NCBI GenBank assembly: GCA_009792885.1
Contig: WMCF01000007.1
Coordinates: forward strand, 3,512,500-3,576,499
Reading direction: 5' to 3'
Length of the DNA: 64,000 nucleotides
DNA from: Eremophila alpestris peregrina
Taxonomy: Eukaryota; Chordata; Aves; Passeriformes; Alaudidae
Shown one piece after another: positions 12,490-24,199 of the stretch. Made by a program: the position numbers and the translations under genes. The notes under the pieces were generated by a model. That model was given only the letters and a program-made list of their open reading frames with translations, did not search any database and was not told the DNA's origin. The stretch's first letter is position 1. The number at the start of each line of letters is the position of its first letter.

Positions 12490-15400
12490 ATCAAAGGATT
12501 TGATCAGCTCCTTGATCTCATTGCCTCTGCTCTGAGACATATAAATAACTTTAATCATTAACAAACACATGATGAGCTTAATATTTCATCATAGGATTTA
12601 TGCAAAAGTATAATCATTCCATTTCAGCCACTGTTTGTAATTTACAGATTTCTGGAAGCTGTGTTCTGTAACATTTGTGAATAATTTCCATGGGTTTTAC
12701 AACAATCAAGGTTTCATTGGAAGTTGTAAATAGATGTGTGCATCTTTATGTATATTTAGTATATATATATTGCTATTTATTAGATCCTTGACATACAAAA
12801 TTCACTTTAAAAAAAGGCAGACAAAATGATAGCATTGACATTTGTCAGACATCTTAAAAGACTGATTATCAAGCATCAATTTCAACTTCCTTTTCTTTTC
12901 ATAACTTAATTATTTTTCTTTTAATTTCAACTCTGGCATTTTTTGTAGGTTTATTTATTTACTCTTAAAAAGGCATCTACTAATTTTTGTACCTTTCATA
13001 GAAAGATAGTGCTTTGTTGTGTCAAATTAATTACAAGAGGGATTAAACATAGAATATGCAAAGACAAAACCCCACAGATCTATATGATTATGTAGAAATG
13101 GTAATCATAGGAATAGAGAAGTGTGCCTTTTCAATAGCACAGTGACTTTATTTTATCAAAATATCTTTTAAGACTTGTTACTCACTGTGGAGATCAATGA
13201 GTAACTTTAAGATACTCCTTCACCTTCCCTCTCTTCATGAATTTCATCTTCTGACAAACATCTCAATTAAAGAGCTTTTATCATTTTCATCAGGAAAGAG
13301 AAAGAATGAATCATCTTGGATTCTTTAAAGATATAACACTGCATTTTGCTGTAAGTTGACCTTCTAAATAATTATGTCAGGGTTTTGTTTTTGAGTATCT
13401 AAAGTTTTAATCCAAGATGATTTGTTATATTTTTGGCTGTGCCCTGTTCTCAGTTTAAAATTATTCTTACCATCTCCCAAATTCAAACTCTTCTAGATTG
13501 GCATAAATCAATGAAGATAGGAAAATATTTCTTTTAATAAAAAATAGGCCAGGGGGGCTTATGTTCAACAATGTATATAAACAATTGTTGAAGTTCCTCA
13601 GGCTGTATTCAGCCACACTAAGGTGTGACTGATTTTGAGCAGTTTACTTTGGCCCTATACACATGACATTTTGGGAGTGGATCTTACATGTGTCTCTTCA
13701 GAACTGTGGTTGTTCCAATATTGGATTTATTTGAAAACCTAATGCTGTTTAAATGTAATTGTTTTCATTACACAAGTTAAATATGTGCTTGACAGAACTT
13801 TAGAATGGTGCATGTGCTGCAAGTGCCAGTGTTTTCTCCCAGCTGCAGATTCTCTCTCTCAGTAAAAAGTGGGGCATCATTCGCCTCTCTTCTTCCTTTT
13901 CTCCTTCACTTACTTTTCCTTTCCCAGCTTCCATACTGCAATTGTCTGCCCTTTCATTAGCTACAGTATTTCTAAGATTCTTCTCTGAGCCACTGAACTC
14001 TTTAAAAAGGCAAAAAATTACCCAGATATGGTTTTGCTGCCATTTGAGTAATGCTGCTATTTGCCTTCAGAGGGGCTCAATGCTAACATGGTATTGAAGA
14101 GGGTGGAGAACAGGAATAATTTTTAATGACCCAGAGTTGTTCAGGTGGTTCAGCAGCTTTTTTTTCAGCTATTGTTTCATTAAGCTGAATAAAAATACTG
14201 CTTGTCCCTGCAAGTCTTGTTATCCTTATCTCCGTAAATGATCATGTCTTCAAAATGATGATTGGCAAAAGGCAGCTTTTGTCTAACCTGTGAATCATTC
14301 ATCCCTAATCTATACTAATCAAGATGTACTTTTGTGTTGTCACAAACAAGGTAACATAATCAAATAGAAGAAATCATCAGCAACAAATAATGATTTAGCA
14401 CTAGAAAATGAATGTTGCTCCTTTTTATACATCAGAGTCTCTTTCTGGAAATTGAATTTATTTGCACAAACATGCAACGCACAATCCCAAAACACACACA
14501 GCTCAAATTTGCATTTAATTCACAGGTATGACTTAAATTAACATTAATTAAGACTTTTTTTTTACATAGTGGATATTGGCTGTCAGGTTTATTTTTTTTT
14601 CACATCTTTCGCCTTTTGGTGGAGCTTCTTTCTTTATTTATTTTAGGTTGTTTGTTTAACTTAATTTCCGTGTTATTTCCTCTGCTCTTTAGGTCTTTGG
14701 GATTTCTTGTTTATTTTTGCTTTTTTATGTGTGTTTTTAGTTCTTTATGGGGTGGCTGTTCTTGTTTGGCTTTGTGTTTGTTCTGATTACCTTTTATTAT
14801 GTTATTCTAAATTTCGGGTTGCTACTGATTTCTGGATCTAATAGTTTTTCTTAAGTTAAGCTGCTGATAGATATAAAATGTGACATCCATTTTCAAAATT
14901 AAGGAATCTTTTTTGGATTTAGTGACAAATGATACAATTTCTGTTCTTTGATCTCACTCTCAAGGACTTGCTAATAATAAGGAATTGTCACATCATACAT
15001 CTGACACATATGAAGAGTAGTAAAGGAGATAGTTTATCACATTCATTCAACTTCCAGCAGAAAAAAAAGAATGTATTTAAGTGGTATTTGTTATTAATAC
15101 TGGTATACAAGACCATGGTGACAAAACAGTCATTTGGGCTGCCACTAAAACACTTGTATTATTTTTGTGCCCAAAACAACTCCAAATAAAGCCCAAACCA
15201 AGCCAGTTTGCCAGTTTTCAATGCAAAATGAGGTATTATAGATCAGGTGCTTAGTTGCTTTCTTTAGCTATGCAAAACTTTTCTAAGGGTGAAGAATTTT
15301 TTAGAAGAAATGTAAATATTTAGTATGACTCTGTAGGTATTACTATATAGAATTTATTCAAGAGGTTATTCATCAAAATGTGCTTCCTTCAAATGACCAT

Positions 15401-16145
15401 CCTCCATACTTCAATGACAATTATCAGTCTTCAGTGAACATCAAAGAAATAAAGCACAGAATACAAGCTCTCTAGATCAAAGAGGGGAAAACATATCTTT
15501 CAAAATAAGCACTTGACAGAAATAATGAATATTTGAACTTGAAGACTGAATTAGAGTATTGAGCTAACTTAATGGCTACTGAGTTGCATTGTTATATAGG
15601 ATAGAGATTTTTGTAGTTGTTTTGAATTCCTACACTCGTGGCAGACTCTGCTGGAAATTACCATAAAAATGTTGTTCTCTATCTCTAAAAATTAGCTGAT
15701 ATTGCTCACAGATTTTCTTCTCTCATAAAAAGCAACACGAATTCATGAAGATAGGGGTGAGAAATGGCTTTTGCTTTGGGAAAAATTGCAGTTTGAAAGG
15801 TAGTGGAAAAGCTCAAGACTTCACTTAAAATAAATCAGTATTCTGAGTTTATGGCTCAGAGCAGTGAAAACTTCCCATGATACATTTCATACCTCAGCAA
15901 TAGATTTATTTTGCTTTTTGAACAGATTTTTCAGATCTGTCTGAAAAGTGTACAGAAGGGAACTTGCACATATGATCATCTGTGTAAGCTGGATGAATCA
16001 GAACTTTCCACAGTTCTATGGAACTTATCTTGTTTGTTGTCACCACAAGGGAAAAAAAAATCTATAATTCTAGACTAGATAGATACACCTGTGATATTTA
16101 GATTTTTGAAACCTGAAACATCACAACTACTGTTTATGCTGGAGT
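12490..16145. other. Non-coding AT-rich DNA, no gene seen
   Basis: No recognisable coding frame or named repeat. A short TA run lies at 12,760-12,771, and a markedly T-rich strand-asymmetric stretch at 14,580-14,820 is listed separately. The rest is unremarkable AT-rich sequence, apparently unique. Confidence 0.7.
14581..14820 (+). repeat. T-rich, strand-asymmetric stretch
   Basis: Counted by hand, these 240 bases hold about 138 T and 27 A on the plus strand, close to a 5:1 T:A ratio, with G the main remaining base in its second half. It is not one pure simple repeat: TTT runs alternate with G, GC and short unique words. It could be a decayed low-complexity insertion or a transcription- or replication-skewed tract. 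Confidence 0.8.
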
Positions 16146-16149
16146 AGAA

Positions 16150-16765
16150 TCTAGTGAAGGATGTCAAATGCCATAAGAAGGGTTTCTACAGGTACATAAG
16201 CAGCAGAAGGAAAACAAGAGAAATCTGGAGCTTGATGATGAGTGGGACAGGGGCACAGGTGATCGGGAGTATGGAGAAGGTTGAAGTACTGAATGCCTTT
16301 GCCTCAGTCTTTACTTGTAAAAAAGCCTTCAGAAATACCTGTTGGGAACCAAAATAATCTGGACATAGCTAAATCCATGAGCAGTGGTGGGTTACCTGCA
16401 TTAAAGCTGGTGGAGGCAACTGATGTCACTGCAAGTCAGCATTAATTCACAAGTGGAAGTCGGGCATTAGCAGCCTGATAACCTTCTGTGATGGAGTGTC
16501 TGGCTTGGTGGATGAAGAGGGAGGAGTAGATTTTGTCTATTTTGATTTCAGTAAGTCTTTTGACACTGAATGCCATAATATTTTCATAAAGAAGCTGTGG
16601 AAGTGTGGGTGGGATGAGCAGACAGTGAGGTGAGCTTAAAAATGGGTGACTGGTCAAGGCTAGAGGGTTGTGACCAGTGGCTGAAGTGTAGTTGGAGGCC
16701 AGGTGTGTCCCATGGGTCAATACAGAATCAAATTCAGTTCAGCATGGCCTGGATGATTGCTAAAC
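16150..16765 (+). mobile_element. CR1 LINE relic with reverse-transcriptase motif
   Basis: This is a decayed piece of CR1 ORF2. The first part (16,154-16,357) stays open for 67 codons; KKGFYRYISS and EKVEVLNA-FASVFT match the CR1 segment between endonuclease and reverse transcriptase. After a gap where the expected start of the reverse transcriptase is missing, the palm-domain part resumes: LITFCD, GLVDE, then VYFDFSKSFDTECHNIFIKKL. DFSKSFD is at 16,544-16,564, where CR1 usually has DFSKAFD, and the first catalytic Asp box is kept. Downstream, WDEQTVRW is readable, followed by stops. The end near 16,720-16,765 still resembles the region around the GVPQGSILGP box but is frameshifted. It cannot encode a working enzyme. 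An open frame on the opposite strand is antisense to it. Confidence 0.9.
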
Positions 16766-17077
16766 TGCAAATGAGCAGTAAAATATTTTAATTCATTACT
16801 TTTTTTCATCTTTATTATGTTTAGAAAAATTCAGGTTTGTGCTTATTTAGCTTTCTGATACAATGGATGCCATAAAGTTAAGAAAAATATAGTTCATTGT
16901 ATTTTGATTCAGATGTCTTCTGTCCTTTATATAGGCTGAGACTGGAAAGAAAACATATCTAACAAACTATTTCCAGACAAACAAGAGCAAAGACAACAAA
17001 AACTTGACTACTGTCTAAAATATTAGAGATTGTTCTTCGGCTTTAAAGATTCACTTTTATTTTTAGATGTATATGGG

Positions 17078-17131
17078 CTCTCTCTTTCCTATTCCTTTTT
17101 CCCTTTTCCTTTCTTTTTCTTTTCCTTTTTT
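17078..17131 (+). repeat. Polypyrimidine tract
   Basis: Fifty-four bases of C and T with a single A at 17,091; 17,092-17,131 is uninterrupted. Runs of T are spaced by CC or CCC in a nearly mirror-symmetric style, so the duplex could adopt triplex (H-DNA) structure. No splice-acceptor AG follows immediately, so a splicing role is not supported. Confidence 0.85.
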
Positions 17132-17509
17132 GTGTGGTTGTACAGTGATTTTGCTTGAGCTCATAATGAAGTGCTTTTGATCAGCACTAAAAGAGGTCTA
17201 CTGGTTGAGTCCTTAAATGCAAAACTTGTGATGAAAATAAACTTCAAGGTCTCAGAATGCACTTATCAGATCTACTATATGAATAAGTGTCAGGTCCCAG
17301 AGCAGATTGCATAAATCTTTCTGGTTGAGCTTGGTGAGTGCAAAGCTTAATACCCACAGGCTTGCAATCTTTTTGAAGGTGATTATAATTCAGCACCAGC
17401 TTTGCATCCTGGATGAAGGTTCCCCTTGAACACAAAGTATGTTACATGCTTGTATGCTAGTGATCAAAATACCCAAAAGGTTGCCAGTCTTGCAATTCTT
17501 AAACCTGCA

Positions 17510-17693
17510 AAATGATGTTAAAATGCTACATTCACTCAACTAAGCTGTAAATTCAGTTATTGTAGATTGAAGGTGAAGTTCAATCTTATATGTCAAAAAT
17601 TAAATGATGTTAAAATACTACATTCACTCAACTAAGCTGTAAATGCAGTTATTGTAGATTGAAGGCACAGGTCTACTTCATATGCCAAAAACT
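17510..17693. repeat. Diverged 92-bp tandem duplication, two copies
   Basis: Copy 1 is 17,510-17,601 and copy 2 is 17,602-17,693. They align without a gap at a 92-base offset, with about 12 mismatches by eye (roughly 87% identity). The first 64 bases differ at only two positions; the last 28 carry the other ten. Both begin AAATGATGTTAAAAT and share TTCACTCAACTAAGCTGTAA. The unit is not a CR1 or LTR piece that I recognise. Confidence 0.95.
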
Positions 17694-20600
17694 CATTTCA
17701 GTCATAGTATTATTTTTTACCATACTCTATGGTGCAGCATAACTCAGAGATTTACTGAAAGTTTATATGTGATAGGTTAAAGATTTCATGAAATTTCTTT
17801 CTTATTTGCACATTCAGGTAAGAATTACTTCCTGAAGAAGCAAATATGTACTTAATTTTCCAAGTAAATATAGGTGGTAGATGCTCTTCCATGATTTTTT
17901 AGGAAACATTTGTAGTCATACTATACAGAGTTTGAAGATTTAGTTGTTGATAAGGAACAATATATTGTTTTATTGTCTGTTTTGACTCTGCAGTTAGGTA
18001 ATGGTGCCAAGCTTCTCAGTTTCAAAATTCTACTAAAAAATTTTTACTGTGTTTTTTTTTTTCCTTGATCAAACATAGTTTAAGGCTATTTTACTTGGAA
18101 ATTCTCATCTTCCCTTGGCAGTAAAGTTCTAAAATAATTTTGTTTCAACCTCAGTACTTTCCTAGGACAGGAATATTTTTGCTTGGAAAACAATTCCATT
18201 GGTCATTTCTATACCTTGTTGAGGGGTATTACAGAATGCTTCTTCCCTGGCTTTTTGGTCACATCCAAAACATTGTCTATAAGATCAAATGAAGAGCAAA
18301 ATAAATATGTAGACTTGAGCTGCTTTATCTTCCACTAAAAAGAAACAAACAAAAATATTCTTAAAGGTTTTAAGCTATAGAGATACCTTTGGAGAAGTAC
18401 ACTGATATGAGTCAGAATTACTCAAAGTTTAGCTATATCATACAGTTATGTCCCATTTTAATTTTATGTTGATTTCAATGACTGTTTATTGTGTATAGAA
18501 GTGTAGTATCCCTGTACTGTATCTAATACACCACTGTTTCATGGATATTGGGTGCTGTAAGGTAGATAAATAGCTATAAAAGGACATTACCCATCACAGT
18601 GGTTCCATTATAAGCACTTAAGTTACACTTAAAACCTTCAAGGTGTTGAACTCATTTTTTGGGTAAATGTCGTAATATGAACTGATGTTTACATTCTTAC
18701 TATTGCCTGTTTCTCTCTCTTTTTCTTGACAGATAGATAAACATATATATCCACACAAATATGTACAATGGTATGTAGAGTGTGTGTGTGATAATATGTG
18801 CACAAATGTGCTCATCTTTTATTAAGTCTTCCCTAGCAGTTGTATCTTTTCTGTTGATATGTAGAGTTTAACCAGAGGCTAGGAAAAGAATCATCACTGA
18901 GTCTCCTGTTCTTCAATCTATTCATCAAGCTTATGTACAGTATAAAATTGTAGCAGTTAGTTGTAGACATAATAGGGTTTATATTGAATTCTATTTGGGA
19001 TATTGTAAGGAAGTTCCAGCAACTTCATCATAGATTTCACTGTTTTGTTTTTACTTAAATCAGTGTAACTAATAGTTATACTGGATGACACCAGTCAAAC
19101 CAAGGGCTGTAGTAAGATCACTGTTTTCATTTAAAAATCCTTCCTATTAATGAGTCTGTTAGAACAGTAAAGCTTCTTAAGTCCTGACAATACTTTGGAG
19201 GTCATGTATTTCTCATGCTAATAAGACTATATTTCAACCTAACCATTGAATAAGTCAGTAATAACCAAAATCTTTCACTACCTCTGTTTCCCTAAATTTC
19301 TAAAGTTATCTCAAGTGATACTCAAAGCCAAAAGGACATTTTCCTAAATGGATTCATTTTATTCAACTACAGGAAACGATGATGTGTACAAAGTAAGGTA
19401 GTTTTGAGTTTTTAAAGTTTTGGACAGGGAGATATTATCCCCCCCCTTCAAATTAGTTTATACTGTCAAACTTGTACCATAAATCATTTTTAAGGTTCTT
19501 TTGTTTGCTAAAGGTGAAACTCTGTTTCGCCTAAATGTGAGGAAACATCTGTGCACCTACCAGGACTGCCAAGCACGTAAAATTATGATTTTGGAAACAG
19601 GTGAATGCCATTCTTGTACTCAAATTTTTATATTCTGGTGCTTTTTTGAAAGTACTTTTATTACATATGCTATTTATTTCAAGGAGAAACAGAAAAATAT
19701 ACCACAGATTTAAAAAAAAATTCCATAACAAGGAAAAATGAAAAAGCTGGACCAAAGAAATACATTAATGTGATAGCCACTTAAAAAAAATTGGAACAAA
19801 ACACTAGTTTTTTGAGTCCAGTGCTGTGCTGGCAATACCACAGTATTCAGGAATATTTATGGGGAAAACACTGAAATCATTTTTAAGGTACTTTTTTCTT
19901 TTCCCTTTTTATTTTATATGCAGAAAGCATAACCGTTTTGCAGTGAAGGCTCCGGCAGCCCAGGCTCCTTTCCATGGAAATCAGATGCTCACTTGGCAGT
20001 AGTGTCTTTAGAAGTGGGAACTGAGATGCTCCACTCTGGTGAGTTAGTAACTCCTGAGGTCACTCAGGGCAGCAGAACTGTGGGTGCCTGCTGTTTGTGA
20101 GCAGCCTGTGGAATGAGACACGATTCTTGCACATAGCTCTCTTGGCTCTGAATACTTAAATACTACCTGAACAACACTTCTCTTTACCCAGTGTTTGTCT
20201 TGGTTTCTCATCTAGTCGGTTAATGAGATCAGAATCTTATGTATTTCCCTATTTCCCATTTCCATGTAGTGTTGCTACTTCCTCTGGTGCGACTTTGGAT
20301 CCTATTGTTTATGATAAATCTTATTATGAGTTTTGCTGACAGGTTTTGAAGAGTCTTTCATCATTTTAAGAAAAGAAACATTAGCAATGTGATCTGAAAC
20401 TGCATTCCTTTTTGAAACACTTGGCATTTTACATCAGAAAGTTAGTAGTATTCTCTGTTTGTTTTCATAAATATTTTTAAAACACCCTTTGAGAATGGCC
20501 ATCAGTATCATTTTTCCCCCAGCTGAATATGGTGTCAGTAAAAGCACAGCACATTTACAGCTAGTGACAAGTTCTTGACTGACTGTATCCAGCCAGGGGT

Positions 20601-21401
20601 GCTTACGAATGCAACAGTCAAACTCTTTTCCTGAGAGACTGTGCTTCTGCTTTACAAGGTCCAGCTTCTACTGACTTAGTGATCAATTTGATATCTTGTT
20701 TCAGAATCTCTGTTTTGAGCAGGTACATTAGACAACATCAAACTAGCCACCTCCAAGAAGGCTTGTTATGTATGAATATCCTTGACCTTATGTGAGATGT
20801 TATGGATCTGGTTCAGGTAGCATTTTTGTCATGTTGTGAGGGCAAAATTGTAGTTGAACTTAAAATTCCTGCTGGTTCTTGGAGCATAGGTAATGTACAG
20901 CTACTGAGAAAAACACAGAGGGGAAGGCAAAAGGGAATAAATCCCACTGCTTGCAGCTCATAGGTCCTTAAAGCATACAGATTGGTTTGGCTTTGGGTTT
21001 TGTGGGGCTTTTTGTTTCAACTGAGTTTATTTTTTTTAATAAATGGAGTTTTTCTCATGTTTTATAAGAACATCTTGTAGCAAAATTCACTCTGCTTTTC
21101 CCTGTCTAACTGATAGTAATTTTACTAGCATTTGTCTTTAAAATAGCTGAATCTTACAGATGAAAGAATAAAATCCACAGTGGGCATAGATGAAAACCCA
21201 TGCTCTTTCACCTGCATGTTACCAAATTAACACCTGTTCATCATAATCCTTCACCACAATTTCCTCTTATCTAGCTACATATGTCCTCTGGTTGCCATCT
21301 CTGAGAATTTGTCTGCCTTCTTTAAGCTACCTTGAATGATAATAGTGATTTCAGCTGGAGTGTTTATCTCAAAAGACACTTTTCCAATTGTATTGAGCAT
21401 T

Positions 21402-21424
21402 AAAAAAAAAAAAAAACAAAAAAA
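21402..21424. repeat. Poly(A) run, A15-C-A7
   Basis: A15 followed by one C and seven more A. It could be a simple homopolymer or the tail of a retroposed copy; no gene-like body is recognisable just upstream. Confidence 0.9.
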
Positions 21425-22759
21425 CTTTCTCTTGATCCTAATTCCTATACTTAGAAATAGGAACCAGACTAATTTTCTGATTTAACACAAAAATACTGGA
21501 AATTGCATAACACTTTCCTATGACAATATGGGAATAAAATCCCTTTAGTGACTTCTATGTTTGGTACATATCAAAACAAAGTAGCTTGAAAAATAATCAC
21601 TGTGACTGTAAATACTGCTTATCTATGCTACTTCCTAATGTACTTTACTAAAATTGCATTGGGTTAAATTGAAACCAACCCATTTTGTTTTCCAAGGTTA
21701 GACTTTTAAAAATAAGGACAATTATAAAGCTTTTGGCTTTTAAGACACAAAGATGGGCACTATCATTATGCTCAGAACTTGGATTTTTAGATAAATTAAA
21801 AGACATGCAGATGAGGGTAGTAAAAGTGTTAAATATAATTTGGTTTAGTTTAAAGATTAGGATACAATGATTTTTTGAATAAGAGAGAAGTAAAATCTCC
21901 TGCTTCTACTTGATGGCTGAAAAATGATGAGTACTAGTAAGGACGTAGAAAAAATGTATTGGAACGAGTCAGGCAGCACTTCTAATAAGCATGTGGGTCT
22001 AAGGCTTCCTAAGAGTAGATTTCTTGTGACAAGTATAAACATGAATTAACATGGTAGACCTTGATGAATATCAAGAACAAAGACTATGAAGTGTGATTGT
22101 TGTGAACAGGTTCACATGCTTCTGTAGCAATACTGAAACAGTGGGCATCAAGGAACGTTCAGTGTAATAAGCATATCAACCTGTAGGATCCTTCATCTCT
22201 GCTTCTGATTATCCAAAATAGAGCATACTCACTATATTTTCTGTGATTGAGTGATTCATTTCCTACAGATGCACAGTGAGCTCCACTTCTGAATTAATTA
22301 GTGTATCCATATATGTGTGTTGCCTCTACAAAAACAATTGTGTTGGTCAAAAATTGCAGGAGCCTGAAATCTTTCCCTAAACTGAAATTAATACCTAGTG
22401 TTTTTTTATTCACCCCAAAAAGCAGATGAGACAAGACAATAACCAATATAGTCTGAAGTTCTCAGTATTTAGGCTTTGGTGGAAGTCCAGGCAGCATAAA
22501 GTTTAGGGGTAAGAATCTACAGCTGAGAATACTGTATCACTAACCCCAGAATTCAAGTTGTCATCATTGACCTTGACAAAGTGAACATAATCTCACCACT
22601 GCCTGTTCTCCACTAGTCTGTCCTATTTTTGAGGTATGTAAACTTTAATGGCAGTAAAGAACGTTTTCCTTTGATAACAGGAGTAGGTGTCTTTCTCTTT
22701 CCAGCACACAGTGAGCACTGGTGTGGTTTAGGAGAGATATTCCCCAATCCTGTGCCCCA

Positions 22760-23105
22760 ACTGAGACTGTCCAAACCAGGTCCTTAAGATAAAGATCACA
22801 GCTTGAGATAAGGGAAATGTTTTGGGAAGAGCAATGAAACAAGGAAACACACAGTGACAGCAACAATAGTAGTGGCAGAGGGAAGAGAAAAGAGCAGATT
22901 CCCATGGGAAGCCCAGGACAATGCACAGCACCAGCCTCCACCACATTTACTCAACTGGACGAGAACCCCTTCCCCTCAGAAGACAGTCCCTTTGCCCTGC
23001 CCCCAGCAAAGATATGAGGTGGTATAGAATAACCTTTGGGTTTTAGCCATGCACCTTCACAGCAGTCTTAATAATTAACCCTGTCCTTTCCAGAACCAGG
23101 AATGG
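22760..23105 (+). mobile_element. Degraded avian ERVL-type LTR, 3' part
   Basis: The right end matches the 3' part of avian LTRs of the kind that start with TGGTTTAACCCC. GAGGTGGTATAGAATAACC (23,017-23,035) corresponds to the element's GGTATGGAATATCCCTTTGG region. AATTAACCCTGTCCTTTCC, followed by an AACCAGGA terminus ending near 23,102, corresponds to the last bases of the LTR. The usual sequence between the two is largely missing, so there is an internal deletion. The stretch from 22,760 leftwards (GCTTGAGATAAGGG near 22,801) is only weakly similar, so the left edge is a guess. Non-coding relic; leucine-rich open frames on the opposite strand here are not genes. Confidence 0.6.
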
Positions 23106-24050
23106 CATTCAGTGAGAAATCTGGGGGAAAAGCAGAGGAAAGCATCCTGTATGTGGCTGGAGGAACAATTACCACTTGCCATGCAGTTGGTGTTTGGCAG
23201 GCTAACATGTCTCCTTCAGATTTTCACATCCTTACTTGAGCAGTCTCCAGACCTTTGGCTGTACGTTCTGGTCCAAAGCATGTTGTGGTATGTGGCTTTG
23301 GAATCATAGTCCTTAAGTCACTGTCCTCTTAGTGAAAATATGAGTGTTCTTCTGGCAAAGTATAGGTGTAAATATAGTCCTCTAATTGCCAAAATGGAAT
23401 TCCGTTTCTAATTCTTTCCTCATTTCTGTGCTGTTTCATGTGTCAAGCTGCTAGATTGAAATAGTTATCAGTAAGTATGGAGATGAATTGTGAAAGAATA
23501 TTATTTTAATCTTTTAAAATACATACTAATTACGTTATTAAGCTCAGTTTTAATCTATAAAAGAATTCACAGGAGGCAAGCATAGGAAGCACTTGTACTG
23601 CAAAGCATGGTGGTTTCCAACTTTTACTTTGAAATATGCTTACTCAAGCACACTGCAAAAAATGAGCTTTCATTGTAGCCAGTGGTATTTTGAGATGCGG
23701 ATCATCTCTAAGATGGAATACGACCTCACAAGATCAGTGTCATGAAGAGAAAACAAAACCTAAAAATAAGATCTTACACTACCTAAGAAAAGGCTCCTAC
23801 AACTTTCTTGTTAAGATAAATTAGAATACCAAGTAATGGGCTGTGTCAAAAATTTATGTATTTATCAATTTTTGAACAACAGCAGCTGATTTTGCAACAG
23901 AAAGATAAAGGTCTCCATCTGCAGAAGATAGTGTCTGTATTGAAAGCTTCAAAAGAATCATTACAAGTTTATCTCAAGAATAATATTTTTGTGCTTAGAA
24001 GATATACTAATTAAATCTATGTATTTGTATGTAATTCTGTGTATATATGC
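23106..24050. other. Sequence between two LTR parts, no gene seen
   Basis: About 945 bases lie between a 3' LTR part and a 5' LTR part in the same orientation. I see no gag, protease, polymerase or envelope similarity and no recognisable primer-binding site. It may be host sequence separating two independent insertions, or unrecognisably decayed internal sequence. Confidence 0.5.
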
Positions 24051-24054
24051 TTCA

Positions 24055-24195
24055 GTGCCGTGGTTAAACCCCAGCTAGCAATTGAGCACCATCCAACTGC
24101 TTGCTCATCCCCCACAACAACAGGATCAGAGAGAGAACTGAAAGATTAGTAGGAGCACGTAGAAATTTCTTTTAAACAGTATTAATAAGTTTTCA
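24055..24195 (+). mobile_element. Avian ERVL-type LTR, 5' part
   Basis: Starts TGCCGTGGTTAAACCCCAGC, then keeps the order of the well-known bird LTR start: a block with GAGCACCATCCAACTGCTTG, a C-run, a block with AGAGAGAACTGAAAG, and finally AAACAGTATTAATAAGTTTT, corresponding to the element's ACAGTTTAATAAGTAAA. It is truncated about 140 bases in, and the remainder of the LTR is absent. This is a non-coding relic. The family call is by memory of the consensus; subfamily unknown. Confidence 0.75.
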
Positions 24196-24199
24196 AAGG

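Larger units (their letters stand above)
16770..22755. other. Non-coding AT-rich DNA, no gene seen
   Basis: No gene recognised. Contents are a polypyrimidine tract (17,078-17,131), a 92-bp tandem duplication (17,510-17,693), a C8 run at 19,439-19,446, a somewhat GC-richer patch at about 19,940-20,120 without CpG enrichment, and an A15 run at 21,402. The remainder shows nothing I can name. Confidence 0.7.

Noticed and set aside
16442..16720. 92-codon minus-strand frame
   Set aside because: It is antisense to the CR1 reverse-transcriptase relic and encodes nothing recognisable.
22645..22946. Leucine-rich minus-strand frames resembling a signal peptide or membrane segment
   Set aside because: They overlap and adjoin the degraded LTR; the leucine/serine richness comes from the purine-rich plus strand, and no family is recognisable.
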